A stretch of DNA of 64,000 nucleotides from Bolinopsis microptera. Taxonomy: Eukaryota > Ctenophora > Tentaculata > Lobata > Bolinopsidae. Position numbers and translations under genes: made by a program. This document shows positions 1 through 16,628 of this stretch, one piece after another. The first letter of the stretch is position 1, and each line of letters begins with the position of its first letter. Below the pieces are notes generated by a model. It was given only the letters and a program-made list of their open reading frames with translations, did not search any database and was not told where the DNA came from. Location of the stretch: contig NC_087072.1 of the NCBI RefSeq assembly GCF_026151205.1, positions 10,888,169-10,952,168 of the forward strand. The letters run 5' to 3'.

Positions 1-760
1 AAACAACAGATAAATTTGGTCCAGGGTTCAGTAAGGAACAATTACAAATTACTATCAGGGAAATATTAAGGAGAGATAGAAAAACCAGACCACACCTAGA
101 CATGACCCCAAGCCAGCTGCTGGTTATACCGAAAAGTAACTTAACAGTCTGTTTCGGTGACATGGTAGGTGACAGTTCGGTTTTTGTGGTAGATAGCAAT
201 TTTACAGAAATTGCAGCTAAGGCTGTCCCAATGCCCCCCTCCCCCCTATACACAAGTTTAAAGTGTCTGAGAAAAATGGTACAAAATATTACCATAAAGT
301 AAAGATTTATGGATGACCTCAAACATGGTACAGAGTGTATTTTAGGTTGTAGGGGAGCACCAGGGAGTATATTAGCATCGATAGTCAAAGAAAATATATA
401 CAAAATAACATAAAAATAAAATATACCCAATAGAGCACATAACATATGACGAGACAGAAGACAGGACAACAAATTTTCCCCGTTACCTCTATTACTTTTA
501 CTGATGATAACATACCTAGAAAACATACCAGTTGCAACACGGTGTTGTTGAGCCGATATTCCCATGGAACTTTAAAGTATATTATTAACAGAATTGTGTC
601 TCGCCGTTGTGTTTTGTTAGGTATTGTGCTATAATATGAAGTAACATACATTATGCTATCACTTCGTTTGAATACATATAAATAACATCCAAATGATCAG
701 ATCCAATAGGATACTGATGCAGACAATGAAAAATTTAAATATTGAATTGAATTACCACAT
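1..760. other. intergenic, no convincing gene
   Basis: An open plus-strand frame runs from base 3 to a stop at 302, entering from the window edge. Its translation shows no domain I recognise and may be the tail of an exon or a transposon fragment. From 303 to 760 I see only AT-rich sequence with short chance frames on both strands. Confidence 0.3.
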
Positions 761-988
761 CAGTATCCCAATGGATTAAACCACTTTGAGTGTATGATTC
801 TGAGATAGAACTTTGCCAACACTGGCATCCCAGCCTTGGGGCTGGGATGAATATCATAGTCAACAGCAGAAAGGGGTAATATCTCATCATTGGCCAGAGA
901 AAAAATTGTTCTTGCTGCCATGTCTCCTAAATGCTTTAAATGGTAAGTCAAATTTTGATCACCGAATTTTGATCACCGAATTTTGATC

Positions 989-1062
989 ACCCAATATGAT
1001 ACATATGAGTGGCTAAGCACCTTCGCGAAGGTGCTTAGCCACTCATATGTATCATATTGGGT
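989..1062. repeat. 74-bp perfect palindrome in peptidase exon
   Basis: Two 37-base arms meet with no spacer at CTTCGCGAAG (1021-1030). The right arm is peptidase coding sequence and the left arm is its inverted copy. Immediately left of it, a 15-base unit containing GATCACCGAATTTT repeats about three times (956-990). The true coding sequence (LTYHLKHLGDMAART) resumes beyond these repeats. This looks like a local foldback duplication inserted into the exon; an assembly or library chimera is the alternative. Confidence 0.9.
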
Positions 1063-2604
1063 ATGATACATAGGGTATGTGCCATAGTCATTTGTGTATC
1101 CAAAAGTAACACATGATACTCCTATTTCATTGAGGAAAGCAGTATAGTCACTGCCAGAGCCAATAAGCTTCACTGGCGGTAGTTGGTAATCAATATCATT
1201 ATATTCCTTTTCTGTGCCTATCCATAATTCATACATGTTCTTATATGGCGCTTTAGGTGAATCTGTCTTATTTGCTGCATCATAGAGAAGACTGATGAGG
1301 TTTGGTGTTGACTTCATAAAGAGCTTTTCTGTGCCAAATGCAACAGCATCCATGTTGATATATGCTACTGCCTTATGCTTTAGACCTGTCATAAAGTCTT
1401 CAACAAATTCATATGAGCCCATAATTCCTGGTTCCTCAGCATCCCTACTTGCAAATATATAATGGTTCTTCTTGGCCGCCATCCTGCCTTCAGTTGCTCC
1501 CCAAATGCTCTAGAAATTTCGAGGATTGTAGACATCCCACTTACAGGGTCCACTGCTCCATGAATCTATGCATCCCCTTGCACTCCCACAAGAACATACC
1601 TGTCTGGTTCTACCTCTCCATTAATGACTCCTATTATATTTCTACAGAGAGCAAGAGTGTCATTTGTCTTGACATTCAGTTCAATCTCTTCAGCCGATGG
1701 TCCTATTTTGTAGTTACCCCATCCTTCTGGAGTAGTTGGGCTATCTGCTTCAATCAGGGCATGGATTGGTTTGATATCATTGTAGGGAATAGGAATAATT
1801 GGAATCTTTGGGGCAATTTTAGCTAGCTCCTCTCCGCTTGAGTGATACCCGCCCTCTGAAAAGTTCAGGTTTATATTTGGTAGTTCAAAGTATTTCAAAG
1901 TAAGATATTATCAACAGATGGCCAGCTAATCTACAACTTTTTATCAATATCAGAAGAAATGAAATAAGATGATAGTAAACAAAACCTGAACTAAAAACTA
2001 ACTCTAAAACGAACCATATGATGGAAACATAAAAGTTGATATGTCTCCTTGATTGACTAGACATTTCCCCTTTGCACTCCTGTATCTGGAAGCCACATAC
2101 CGTCTGGGTAAACCTAATGAGATTTTACTGTGTCAGAGGTTAATGAAACAGTCAAATGGTGTTCATTGAATGCTTTGAATACTACGATATTGATACACAG
2201 AGACCTGAGACACTGTATTAAAATAATTTACAATTTGTTTCCAATTTGTTTCCTATTCCTATAATTGTCTTTTAGAAAACTTACATCGCCTTTTCCTGAT
2301 CCAGAGTCTGAAGGATCACTGTAGAGAATCATGCCTATCATACCTTTCTCAAAGGCATTTTGTGCCTGAAAATAGAGGTCATTTACTTTAAATTGTGTTA
2401 AATCATTTAGCAATAAAACTGCAATCAAAGCGGCAACATGGTACAAGATATTTACAGTATTGTTGTGCATTATAAACAGTTCATTGAGTTCCATGAACCA
2501 GTATTTAGCAGGAACACCTTAATGCCACAAAAACTGTTCATTGGCATTAAGTCAAAACTTTAATTTACCAAACTTTAATTCATCAGGAAAAACTGTGCAA
2601 TTTT

Positions 2605-2673
2605 GTCTGCTCAAGAGTCCCCTAAAAAAGAGTCCCCTAAAAAAGAGTCCCCTAAAAAAGAGTCCCCTAAAAA
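2605..2673. repeat. 15-bp tandem repeat (AGTCCCCTAAAAA core)
   Basis: About four and a half copies of a 15-base unit lie in an intron of the peptidase pseudogene, between the exon remnants at 2285-2385 and 2745-2938. Confidence 0.85.
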
Positions 2674-4665
2674 TCGGGCTTCGACTGTCATTAAATATTA
2701 TAATATAATATGTTTATATTGTGCTTTCGTTATATTGACCTTACTTCCCCTGAATATCCTCCCGTATCTGCAGATGGCAATTTTGCCAACTAGATCCACT
2801 TCTAACTCAACTAGCTTCTCCAAGTCTTCAACTCTACCATAGTTGACGTATACAATTTTCCCCGAGACTTTAGCATTTTTTAGAGAATGCATTGAACGGT
2901 GGTATGATGTTGCTGTCTTCGTTGTTTTTAGGCTTGTACTGTACACTTCCTTGGTATTTAATCTAACTGAAAAGTTTGGCGTTTAATAGTTACATTTATA
3001 ATTATTTCAATAAAACCAATTTATTTTATGATTTACCTAGGCAAATCTTAGGAAATCCATTTTCTACCGAAACTTGATCATGACTACTTTTAATTAGACT
3101 AACCTCTCCTCGGTAGGAAGGGACAATAAGACCTCGTAGTCATTATTGAAAACGTCGTCAAACCCGTAGCTCTTCCATCGTCTCAACACCTCTGCTCCAA
3201 GCTCCAAGTTCCTTTTTCCTCCAGCCGGGTGCGGTTCTGCGGCGAAATACCTGACAAAAATGAAAACATTTTATATTACTCAATCAAATTTTAAATTGTA
3301 ATGTAAAATAATTGAATTTAGCCTGTTTGAGTTACATGATAGTCGATAAAGATAATTAAAATTTAATGTTAATTTAATTGATAGTACAGTGGTGTGTTTC
3401 TCAAAATCATGTAGTGAGTAGCTAATTGCAAATGTTTTGAGTAGTTGTATTGATCTTTCAGTTAATCAGAGAATCAGAGAATCAAAGAATCAGAGAATCA
3501 GACCGAACTATTGAACAATATAATATCTTGTTATCGTGTGTGCCTGTTCTCACTTTATATCCTCTCGGATGTTTTCATTGTTGATATGAGCCACAATCTT
3601 GTCCACTACCGGTACCACATCATCCTCTTCTGGGCCACTTTCTGAAATGTTGGAATTGTTATTTTACAAGCAAAATTATTGCCCAGACGATTTTCTTTTT
3701 TGACATCAAATTAGTCGCCTTGAAACAAAGATAGAATATTAACGATAACGCATAAATTACTAGAAATAAGTAGATTTAATAGGGTTATTTAATTTATTTA
3801 AGTTAAAAACACTCAAAACATTTTCTCTTTGACAACAGTTGAAATAATTACAGCCGCACCCACGATCAAAGCTAACCACTTGGGTGTGACCAAGAAGTAC
3901 TTTATATGATCTAACATAACGGGGTTAACCCTGTGAGAATAGTGACAAACCAGGTGACACATTTTTAGGGGTAATTCGATTAACAAGAAAGATTAATTCG
4001 ACGAAAAATAATGTGTTTAAATTAAATGTGATCGTTAATCATGGTTTAATCACAGTAGGTCTTCTACATTTCGACCAAGCTTCTTATCTTTTGTTTCGTC
4101 TAATATATACCATGGTAAATATAATAAGGGTCTTATCATTTAGCATAGCCTTTGCCCTTTACACACATCCAGATTCCAGAAAGGCGGCAGATCTGCGCGG
4201 AAATTTTGGATTTTGGAGGAAATTTGGTGCCAAAGAGGGAATTTTTAGAAGACCTGACCTTTTTTTAGGGCATAAGAATGGATGTAGGGGCCCTTTATTA
4301 ATATTAACAGCAAAATATTCTGGCGACTGCCCCCAATTTTGTTTTATGAACGTTAAATTGAATACCACTTCATTACGAAGTGGTGACCTGTATTTGCAGA
4401 AGTGCAATGACCTGTCTTTTAAAGTATTATGAATCCGTACTCTACTGCTAATCCTTGCAAACGAATTTGTTAATCAGGAGACTTACACGAGATCCTTAAA
4501 ATTACAAATCTAACGAATTCGTAATAAGTTAAGCCTTTTCTTTTTTGTCATTGGAAAATCCCATTTAAACTGCCAGCAGTATGAGCAAAATTAATATTTT
4601 TTCATAGGTTCATGGCATAAGAAGGATGCTCCTAGCAATAACTTTGTGAACCAACAAAAGAGGTG

Positions 4666-9012
<4,347 letters not shown>

Positions 9013-9814
9013 GTTAGTTATCTTTAATACTTCTTGATTCCGCTTCAGGCAGTGCAGTAAACAAATCTAGGGTTATATTTGCATGTATGTACATTGTACA
9101 AGGTGATGGAGATATTCAATGCTACTTTTATTTTTATTGGCTGGAGTCTAATCGGTTTATGTAATAAGTTATATAATAAATTATATAATAAGTTATATAA
9201 TAATTGGCTTTAATGCTTCGTCTATGAAATCATGTTTTACCAATAAGACAGTCTGGTATGAAGTATGAACCAGCCCTGAAAAGATAGAAATCAGTTAATG
9301 TCTGAAATATTATTAATATCGTGTAGGAAAGGTTAGCACACTACATGCCGAGATACCAGTAGGTATACAAGTCTATTCCCCTGGGAGAACAGGTGCAGAA
9401 ATGTACCTGTTACAAATATCTCACTCTGAAAGGGCGATGACAGCGTATAACAGCTTACAGTATTATAATCTTATGTTCTAATAAGCGTTTATAATAACTG
9501 AATAAGCTGTTAAAACGTTATTAACAATATGTTGTGATTAATTGATAATTAGTTTTAATTTCTATACAAATTACAATGTACAGTAATATTGTATCTTTGT
9601 ATAAAATAATATGGTTGTTGATGTATTCAGTTCAAAAGCAAATTCCCATTTGTTTTGAACCGAAGTTATCAATAACACAAAATAATAAGGTAAAATAGTA
9701 TAAATGTATTAATTTACAAATTTCCATTGGTCTCAGAGAACCAAGTATACTACAATAATAAATGAATAAACTACTAATAAACCTCTAGACAGAGAACCCC
9801 AAATCTCTACTTAC
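9013..9814. other. intergenic between CCDC102 and gene A
   Basis: No coding exon was recognised. Around 9350-9480 lies a divergent copy of a block that recurs at 25.25, 40.7 and 58.45 kb, always on the 3' side of a member of the TSR gene family. Confidence 0.5.
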
Positions 9815-12800
9815 TTGTTTTCATACATTTAGGAGGGTCTGCTGTTTCTGTATCAACTACCTCATAGCTCGTTCCGTTAATACAAGTCATAGACCGTGCT
9901 CCTAAGTTGATATATCTAGGTTTACAGCTCACTCTGATCACTTCTCCTACTTCAACAGGAAACTGTGTTACTGTTACAGCGTGCTCCCAGGTTAGATCTA
10001 GTCCCGTACAACCTGAAAGTTTAATCTTAAGTATTATAAAGAGACATAACTGCTATCAAATAAGCATATAACGTCTAAAATCCAATATCTTAACGTTGTT
10101 TGAGTCTAGATTAGGTCCATTTAAGTCTATTAAGGTTATCACCTCTTCTAAATTTCAATGTGCAATTTAAATAAAAATAGAGATTTTGGAAATACTTGGG
10201 CAGCTTTCAGTGTTGCAAGTCTGAGCCTCAGTGCTGTCTCCTGCACATTGAGCTCCATCGTGAGCAGGAGCAGGATTTGTGCATGTTCTGGTTCGTGTTT
10301 GGGTTCCTGTTCCGCATTCCTTAGAACAGTCTGACCATTCAGTGAAGCTACTCCACTCGTCATCAACTGGACATTCTTGTGGGTTGCAATCTTGAGACTC
10401 AGAGTCTTGTCCCTGACAATCTTTTCCACCGTAAAGAGGAGCAGGATTTTTGCAGGTTCTGGTTCTTGACTGGGATCCTCCTCCACACGTAACAGAGCAC
10501 TCTAACCAGTCTCCATAGTTACTCCATCCGCCATTAACCGGGCAGATTTGTGGGTTGCAATCTTGAGTTTCACTGTCTTCTCCCCTACAATCTTTTCCAC
10601 CGTAAAGAGGAGCAGGATTTGTGCAGATTCTGGTTCTTGACTGGGATCCTGTTCCACACGTAACAGAGCACACTGTCCATTCTGCATACTGACTCCAACC
10701 TCCGTCAACTGGTTGAATTTGAAGAATTGATTTGAAGTTTAACTAGCTACAATCAGAGACATCAACACCAAGCACATTATGTGACACATTTGATTACCGA
10801 GGTCATGTTGAAAATTAATTTTGTTATTTTACCTGGACATGGGCTGGTACAACTTTCTTTTTCCTGCTTCCCATTAGCGCAATCAATTCTGCCGTGTTCG
10901 GGAACTGTATCTTTACAAGTTCTAGTTCGCGTCTTTGTTCCTGGTCCACACGTTACTGAGCATTCTGACCACTCAGTCCATTCTTCGTAAACCGAAAACA
11001 AGTTCTCATCGATATCTGAATGCAAAAACAGATAAATTTAATTGCAAATCAACGAGATATTCGTTTACAGAAGAAATAATATAGTTCTTAGTAAAACCTT
11101 ACCGTCAACTGGGCAACTTTTGGAAGTGTCACTGGCCCAAATAGGAATGGCTTCGCCAGAAGATATAGGGCGTCGTTTGTATAGCACAAGGTTGCCATCA
11201 TTCTGTGCTAAGAGTGTCACAACCGTACCAGCTGATGAACCGTTCCGGTTTTCTGAACTCCAAACTGCTTCCTTTCCTAGCTGTTCGTAGAGAGACATTT
11301 TGCCACTTTCCTGTATAATAATATGTAATATTATGTCTTGATTTGTGAAATGACCCAATGTTCACATAATTTTCTCTTAATTGAAACAGCATGGAAGTGT
11401 GCTACGATGCTCAACACTATGACTTAATAGTTAATAATGCTACTAATGTTCGTCTACCACAAATATTGTAATGGCCCCCAAATAAATTGATATATTTGCA
11501 CAAATATATTGGATTATAAAATACCTCTATTATAAGACCCATTTGTATGTTGTTTCCAGTATAAGTTTCCCACACCTTACTGTTATCACTATTGCAATAC
11601 AGGGCAAGGTTACCATTTGTCTCCATGACCAAGCTCATTCTTCCGCTTGTAGAGGTGATGCTTTCTCCCATTGGAAGAAGTACTCTGTTGTTTGTTTTTC
11701 TTACACACCTGTGCCCTTCACACGCTGAGGTAGGAAAGGTTACGTTTATGAAGAACAGAATATTTAGTTATAAGAACAAAATAAAGTTGATACCAAAATC
11801 ATACTTTAAAATTGAATCCGAGGCCCGAGGGTTGAATTCCGGGAGCAAAGTTAAGTTATGCTATCATACCTGACCATTTGTAACTGATACAAGGTTTATC
11901 AGAACATTCAACATGATCTCCTATACAACAGAGACTGTTCTCTTCTAAAGGTCCTCCTTTGCACTGATCTCCTAATTCATAGGATATCTCGTTATCAAAA
12001 GGTTTCTCACTGTTATTTGAACAGCATCGGTTGTGTCCAAAGAACGCAAATGGGTAGTTGGGGGGACACTCGTTACCGTTATCTGTAGATACGACAATAT
12101 AATAATGTGTTATAACTATAAGACTTGACTTGAGGTGTTGTTTAATTGCTTCAGCAACTGACCACGATTATTTACTATTTTGATTGGTCGCTGCTTAAGG
12201 TGAGTGGTAAAGGACTGTATAATTCCCACCAGAAGTCTTGTTTATTTTTTTTCGATAATCAAAATAATAATGATACGTAATTAGCGTAATTTAAAAGATT
12301 GTTTTCTAATATATTAAGTTAAATTTATATTTAGCTGTGCAATAAAACTACTGACATGGTATGATAAACTAAAACTGGCTGTTTCAACCTGAATCGGATG
12401 CTTGCTGTCATTCGAATAATGCAGGCTGTAGTATAAAATAACTGGTATCATTCGACAGTTTTAAATTCACTGCTCACCTATGATATCAGGAAGACAAAAA
12501 ACAGCTTTGGATAGCCACGGGACCGCGTTGTCAAGCCAGCCCAGATGGTTAGTGATGTTTGCTTGTGGGGAACCGTCTATTTCTATCTCAATCTGAGCGA
12601 TATTAACTTATCATGTAAAATAGCGTTCGCCAATCGCCATTCTCTAAAGTTGATACGATCGCGAATGGACCTATCGACAATTCGACAAAATAATTAGATG
12701 ACACAAAATAAGAAGAAACAATCAAAGAATATTTTCATGGGAATGGTGTTGTATGGATACCCGGATTACTATACAAGACAATAAATACCTCTTTAAAAAT

Positions 12801-13283
12801 CCAGCCGTCCCATCCGTCCATCCTTATTGAGATGCATCTGAACTCTCCAATATGTGCACTGTCCTGGAATGTCCAAGTATCTGTTTCGCCTTTCTGTCTG
12901 TCGTCACCGTAATTGTCTGCTTTTTTCTCCGCAGTGCTTCCTTTGTTTCCGAGGAAGGTGTAGTAAAAGTCTGAGCCTGACCCAGCATATTCAGTGTCGG
13001 AGGTACGTATTGTTACCTTGTACTGAGCTGAGGAATGTTACAATGTTTAAACTTACTGTTTATACCAAGTTTGCTGTTTTAACAGAATGCATTTGATGGT
13101 AGTAAAGACTGAAATAAAAGGATTGCAGAGCCCCCTGGCCCCTGTACATTGCACTACCAATAACAAATTAATAACAGAAGAAATAACCCGTTACAATTCT
13201 AAAGATAGTAAGAGGCACTCACCAGCAATGGTAGACCTTATCATTACCAGGGACACCAGTGTCACTAGAGTTATCATCACCAT
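9815..13283 (-). CDS. gene A: secreted PLAT-bulb lectin-TSR-sushi protein
   Basis: Nine exons join in frame: 13223-13283, 12789-13027, 12478-12592, 11870-12082, 11525-11724, 11103-11310, 10833-11015, 10196-10708 and 9815-10012. They encode a signal peptide (MVMITLVTLVSLVMI); a PLAT/LH2-like domain (QYKVTIRTSDTEYAGSGS through CISIRMDGWDGW) with an extension exon; a Cys-rich module (CPPNYPFAF, CCSNN, CCIG); two bulb-type-lectin-like exons (METNGNLALY; AQNDGNLVLY, matching the mannose-binding QxDxNxVxY pattern); one TSR exon plus one exon of exactly three 57-codon TSRs; and a sushi/CCP module (IRVSCKPRYINLG, PPKC). Most module borders are phase 1. The last exon ends at GTAAGTA, a good donor, although a TAG follows three codons on, so a further 3' exon is possible. 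The product is probably secreted or matrix-associated and glycan-binding; function is inferred from domains. Confidence 0.8.
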
Positions 13284-13382
13284 CTAGAGATCTAGTAATT
13301 TTACCACACGTGTGTTATAAACTTCGTAATCGTTATTCTTCAAAATCTTTTAATAAACTTTATCAGTTATAAATTATATAGT

Positions 13383-13690
13383 ACTAGAAAGCCCGTGGTA
13401 ACAGGGACGAAGCTAGTAGTATCCTTTGAAAGAAAGTTTTAATCGCATCAAAAAATATCCATCCCAACCGAAGATACAGCCGATTTAAATATAAAACACT
13501 TTAAACACAACGTAATTACCACAAACCCGATCAAAATGACGTTAAAACAATCTTTGCACGTGTATGTGTACATTAAAACACCGTTGCTATGGAACGTTTT
13601 GGTTGTTACCTAAATTCCTATTTTTCATCTAATTTGCACGTGGGCGGTCGTACAGACAGACAAAAAGAATTCTCTGAATTATAATATAGT
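13383..13690 (+). repeat. dispersed repeat, copy 1
   Basis: This segment begins ACTAGAAAGCCCGTGG and ends near a GCACGTGGGCGGTCGTAC block. It reappears inverted at 59098-59300. No coding capacity was seen. It looks like a short non-autonomous interspersed element. Confidence 0.6.
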
Positions 13691-15193
13691 ATAGAACAAA
13701 ACACAAGAGCAAAACGCAAAACGGTCCTTTCCTAAGTCCTAACAGTGTTTCAGTACTCCAAGTAAATAATTTCGGAAAATGTTTTACAACCATCACGGGT
13801 CAAAATAAAAAATATATTATTCACCAAGTCTTAGTTAATATTGCAGTACTAAACAACAAACAAAAAACCTTGTGCTCAATTCTGACTGTGCCGATCCAAG
13901 ACATTGCCGCAGATGCAGGATGAGTCATTTTCTAATCGTCAAGCTATTATTTTAGATACTATGTCGATACACAAGTAATCCACAAACACAAACGTCTGCA
14001 CAGTAATGCCGGACTATGACCGGCAGATTTTGTCTATAATAAAGTAATAGATTAATGATCGCAACCGGACTGTTAATATTTTCGATTTTACTAAAAAGCA
14101 TTATTTTCCTTCATAAAATAGTCAATTTCAAAATAAAATTTACCAGCTGCGCACTGCGGATAAACTGTATAATCATTTAATGGTCTCGACGATTATTAGC
14201 CTAATAAATAGATTATCCTACTCGAACAGTTTAAATCAGTTTTTGGCGCATCGTTGTACTATTTAAATCTTTAGTCAAAGCAAAAAGTTCGAGCACTAAT
14301 GTATCGAAGGTAGAACGTTATAATTGTCGGGCTTATAATTGTCACAAAATCTTAATTTCTCTTTTAAAGTAAAAGAAAATAATCTGAACATTAAGATTCT
14401 AACGAGCCAGTTAGTAAAGACAGGAAAGCCCTATTGAAAGGTCTTCACCAATTTTCAGAATGATATCACCTAAGGATCCGAAGATATGACAGAATAATTC
14501 GACAAAAATCAACGAATTTCGTCAAATTACGCGACTTTTACAGCTAATTTTGCTCCAAAAGCCGCGCACCATTAAATATGGCACCAAGGCGAAACTCACT
14601 GATCTTTCCGAAAAGGTATGACAAATTGGGTAATGTGAAAATTCTCACAGTCTCTAGAAAACAATGGGACAAAAGTTTTAAAAATCCGAGCAAGTTTATT
14701 TTTATCGTGCAACCCGGCCCTACTAAGAGAACTCTGGCCAGGTTTGTGTCCGGACATTGGGAGAGGGACAAATCTTAATATGCTAAACTAATGGTAAGCA
14801 CTCATTAAAATAGGATAAACTATGCTCATCCACACGAGATTCCTTGTCTAAACGTTGACCGTTTAAAGCTGATTTGCATTGCCAACTTGGAGATTTTTCC
14901 GAAAGTGGTTGGTTTCGGGCTAGGGCATTGGGAGAGCAGAAAGGGACAAATCTTAATATGCTAAACTAATGGTAAGCACCCATTAAAATAGAATAAACTA
15001 TGCTCATCCACATGGGATTCCTTGTCTAAACGTTGACCGTTTAGAACTGATGTACATTGCCAACTTGGAGATTTTTCCGAAAGTGGTTGGTTTCAGGCTG
15101 GGGCATTGGTTGTCATCCGTTGTATGTTGTATGACCGGCTCCCCCTGTATCTTGAGTGCACGGCTCCTCTGTATCGTAAAAACTCTACAGGGT
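13691..15193. other. intergenic with a 178-bp tandem duplication
   Basis: No supported gene lies here. A segment of about 178 bases (GGGACAAATCTTAATATGC onward) is present twice in tandem, starting at 14765 and 14943 and running to about 15110, with few differences. A 66-codon plus-strand frame at 14578-14778 overlaps it and shows no recognisable domain. Confidence 0.5.
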
Positions 15194-16229
15194 CTATAGT
15201 GAAACGACCGTGGGGGTCACGACGTGATACAATCTCATTAAACAGTATAAACTTATAAAAAATAAGTATAAAGAATAAGGAAAAGAACGGGAATGAAGCC
15301 CATACAAGAAGTGAAACCCCACCAAAGAATAATTGATCCTTAGGTAGACCTGGTGAAATAAAGTAACTGAACTGTAAGTATAAGAAAAGACGGAAGGAAT
15401 AAAGGAGAGAGGAAATAATGTTATGTGAACATCATCAGCAGATGACTTGGCACACCGGTTTCGGGGGTTTAACATTAACACCTGTACCGGTTTATAATGT
15501 GCCAAGACCCCCTAGCAATCACTCGTCAGTGATCACCTGTCCACGTTAAATGTGATGTCAAGGATGTTGCTGACATCAAGTATAGGTACTGTATTTGTAC
15601 AGAATACTAGGTCGGTCTTTCAGAAGCTTTCTGAATTTACTCTTCATGAGTCTGCCAATATAACATCTTGAAAGAAGTGTCCTATAAAGGGTGTTGGTAG
15701 AACACAGAAAATAATCAAGGTCAGAGATAATGGAAGAGTAACGAAGGACGGAAAGGTGTACATGACCACAGGAAAGTTGAAGTCATCAAGTTTGTTGTAA
15801 AGCTTGGTGGCGACGTGTCCGGAGTTATTCATCGAGATGTTGATGTCGAGATAGTTTACGGACTTATTGTCGTCACCACTCCTCTCCATAAGCAGGTCAG
15901 GTGGATAAATGGACCTGATTAGGCTAGAGAAATGCAAATAGTTCATAGTGTTGAGGTCGTCGACATATCTGCAGTTTCTTGAGAGGAGCTTAGCGAGACC
16001 GAACTTCTTTTCTTTGATTAGGCGTGTCATGTAGATGAATTCACACTTCCCTAGCGAAAGATCAGCGAACTGGCTACTAGAATTCCCTCCCATGGGAATG
16101 CCTTTCGTTTGCCTTAAAATCTGATCCCCAAAACAAACAAAAGTGTTAAACAGAATAAATGTTATAATATTTTCCGGTTCCGAATTGGAAGGGGTGTAAT
16201 CCGATACGTGCGCATGATACAATATAGTG
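15194..16229 (-). mobile_element. reverse transcriptase fragment of a retroelement
   Basis: The minus-strand frame around 15644-16229 encodes the core of a reverse transcriptase. The finger/palm motif is GIPMGGNSSSQFADLSL and the catalytic motif is CRYVDD, followed by a FxDxNxS-type thumb entry (NYLDINIS). The N-terminal half is missing at the junction with the 16.2-kb terminal repeat. The C-terminal part drifts out of frame before the stop at 15644, so this is a dead fragment. It resembles Penelope-like and related RT families but is not the same element as the plus-strand copy next to it. Confidence 0.7.
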
Positions 16230-16628
16230 TCTAATATATAGAACGCCAGTGTTATTTGTTTTACAACTTGCCGCCAGCCAGTCTGAGGTCTATGCTGATA
16301 ATACCTTGGCTTCCCTTGCGGGATATATCGGCAAATCATCAGCTCTCAGTGTCGAGACTTTTAGTGGATATAATTCCCGGAAGGTATTATAATATAATAA
16401 TAGCTTGGCTATTGAGTGCTGAGCGCGATAATTCCCGACAGCTTGCTGGAGGGAACGCGCGGGCACGAAATTGCCAAGCTAATTTCGTGCCCGCGCGTTC
16501 CCTCCAGCAAGCTATCGGGAATTATCGCGCTCAGCACTCAATAGCCAAGCTATTATTATATTATAATACGTTCCGGTTCCGAATTGGAAGGGGTGTAATC
16601 CGATACGTGTGCATGATACAATATAGTG
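16172..16628. repeat. insertion with 174-bp hairpin between 58-bp direct repeats
   Basis: A 58-base sequence (TTCCGGTTCCGAATTGGAAG onward) occurs at 16172-16229 and 16571-16628 with one difference. Between the copies lies the left Penelope-associated repeat and a near-perfect inverted repeat, arms 16386-16472 and 16481-16567 (87 bases each, 8-base loop, one mismatch). It should form a very stable hairpin. Confidence 0.9.
16224..16395 (+). repeat. left direct terminal-type repeat of Penelope-like element
   Basis: About 172 bases starting ATAGTGTCTAATATATAG recur in the same orientation at 18912-19084, bracketing the RT/GIY-YIG open frame. Penelope-like elements are known to carry such direct repeats (pLTRs). 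Confidence 0.75.

Larger units (their letters stand above)
780..3917 (-). pseudogene. glutamate carboxypeptidase II-like (M28) pseudogene
   Basis: Exon remnants follow the order of the FOLH1/NAALAD family of zinc peptidases, type II membrane proteins that trim C-terminal glutamate from peptides or folates. The start at 3917 gives a short cytoplasmic tail and a membrane anchor (WLALIVGAAVII). Later exons are about 3554-3641, 3104-3250 (HPAGG, RWKSYGFDDV), 2745-2938 (VYVNYGRVEDL), 2285-2385 (GMIGMILYSDP), 2040-2104 (GVQRGN), 1000-1898 and 800-960. The block FASRDAEE, INMD and YPMYHTQYDTYE keeps a Glu, an Asp and a His at places matching known active-site or zinc positions. The first zinc-ligand His of the GGHRDSW-type motif is Gln (codon 1578-1580), and the motif's Trp is a TAG at 1566-1568. 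A further TAG lies at 2057-2059. A palindrome interrupts the frame at 989-1062, and the dimerisation domain expected after about 800 is absent. Family assignment is strong; loss of function is inferred from several independent lesions. Confidence 0.85.

Noticed and set aside
4013-4432. 139-codon plus-strand frame and its minus-strand mirror
   Set aside because: No recognisable domain and no splice partners. It lies between the peptidase remnant start and the CCDC102 start, and both strands are open by chance.
16250-16380. Possible hammerhead ribozyme in the Penelope repeats
   Set aside because: On the minus strand CTGATGA and a 5-bp stem are visible, but the first copy lacks GAAA and the second has CTGATAA. 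Stem I next to the core does not pair and the strand is opposite to the element.
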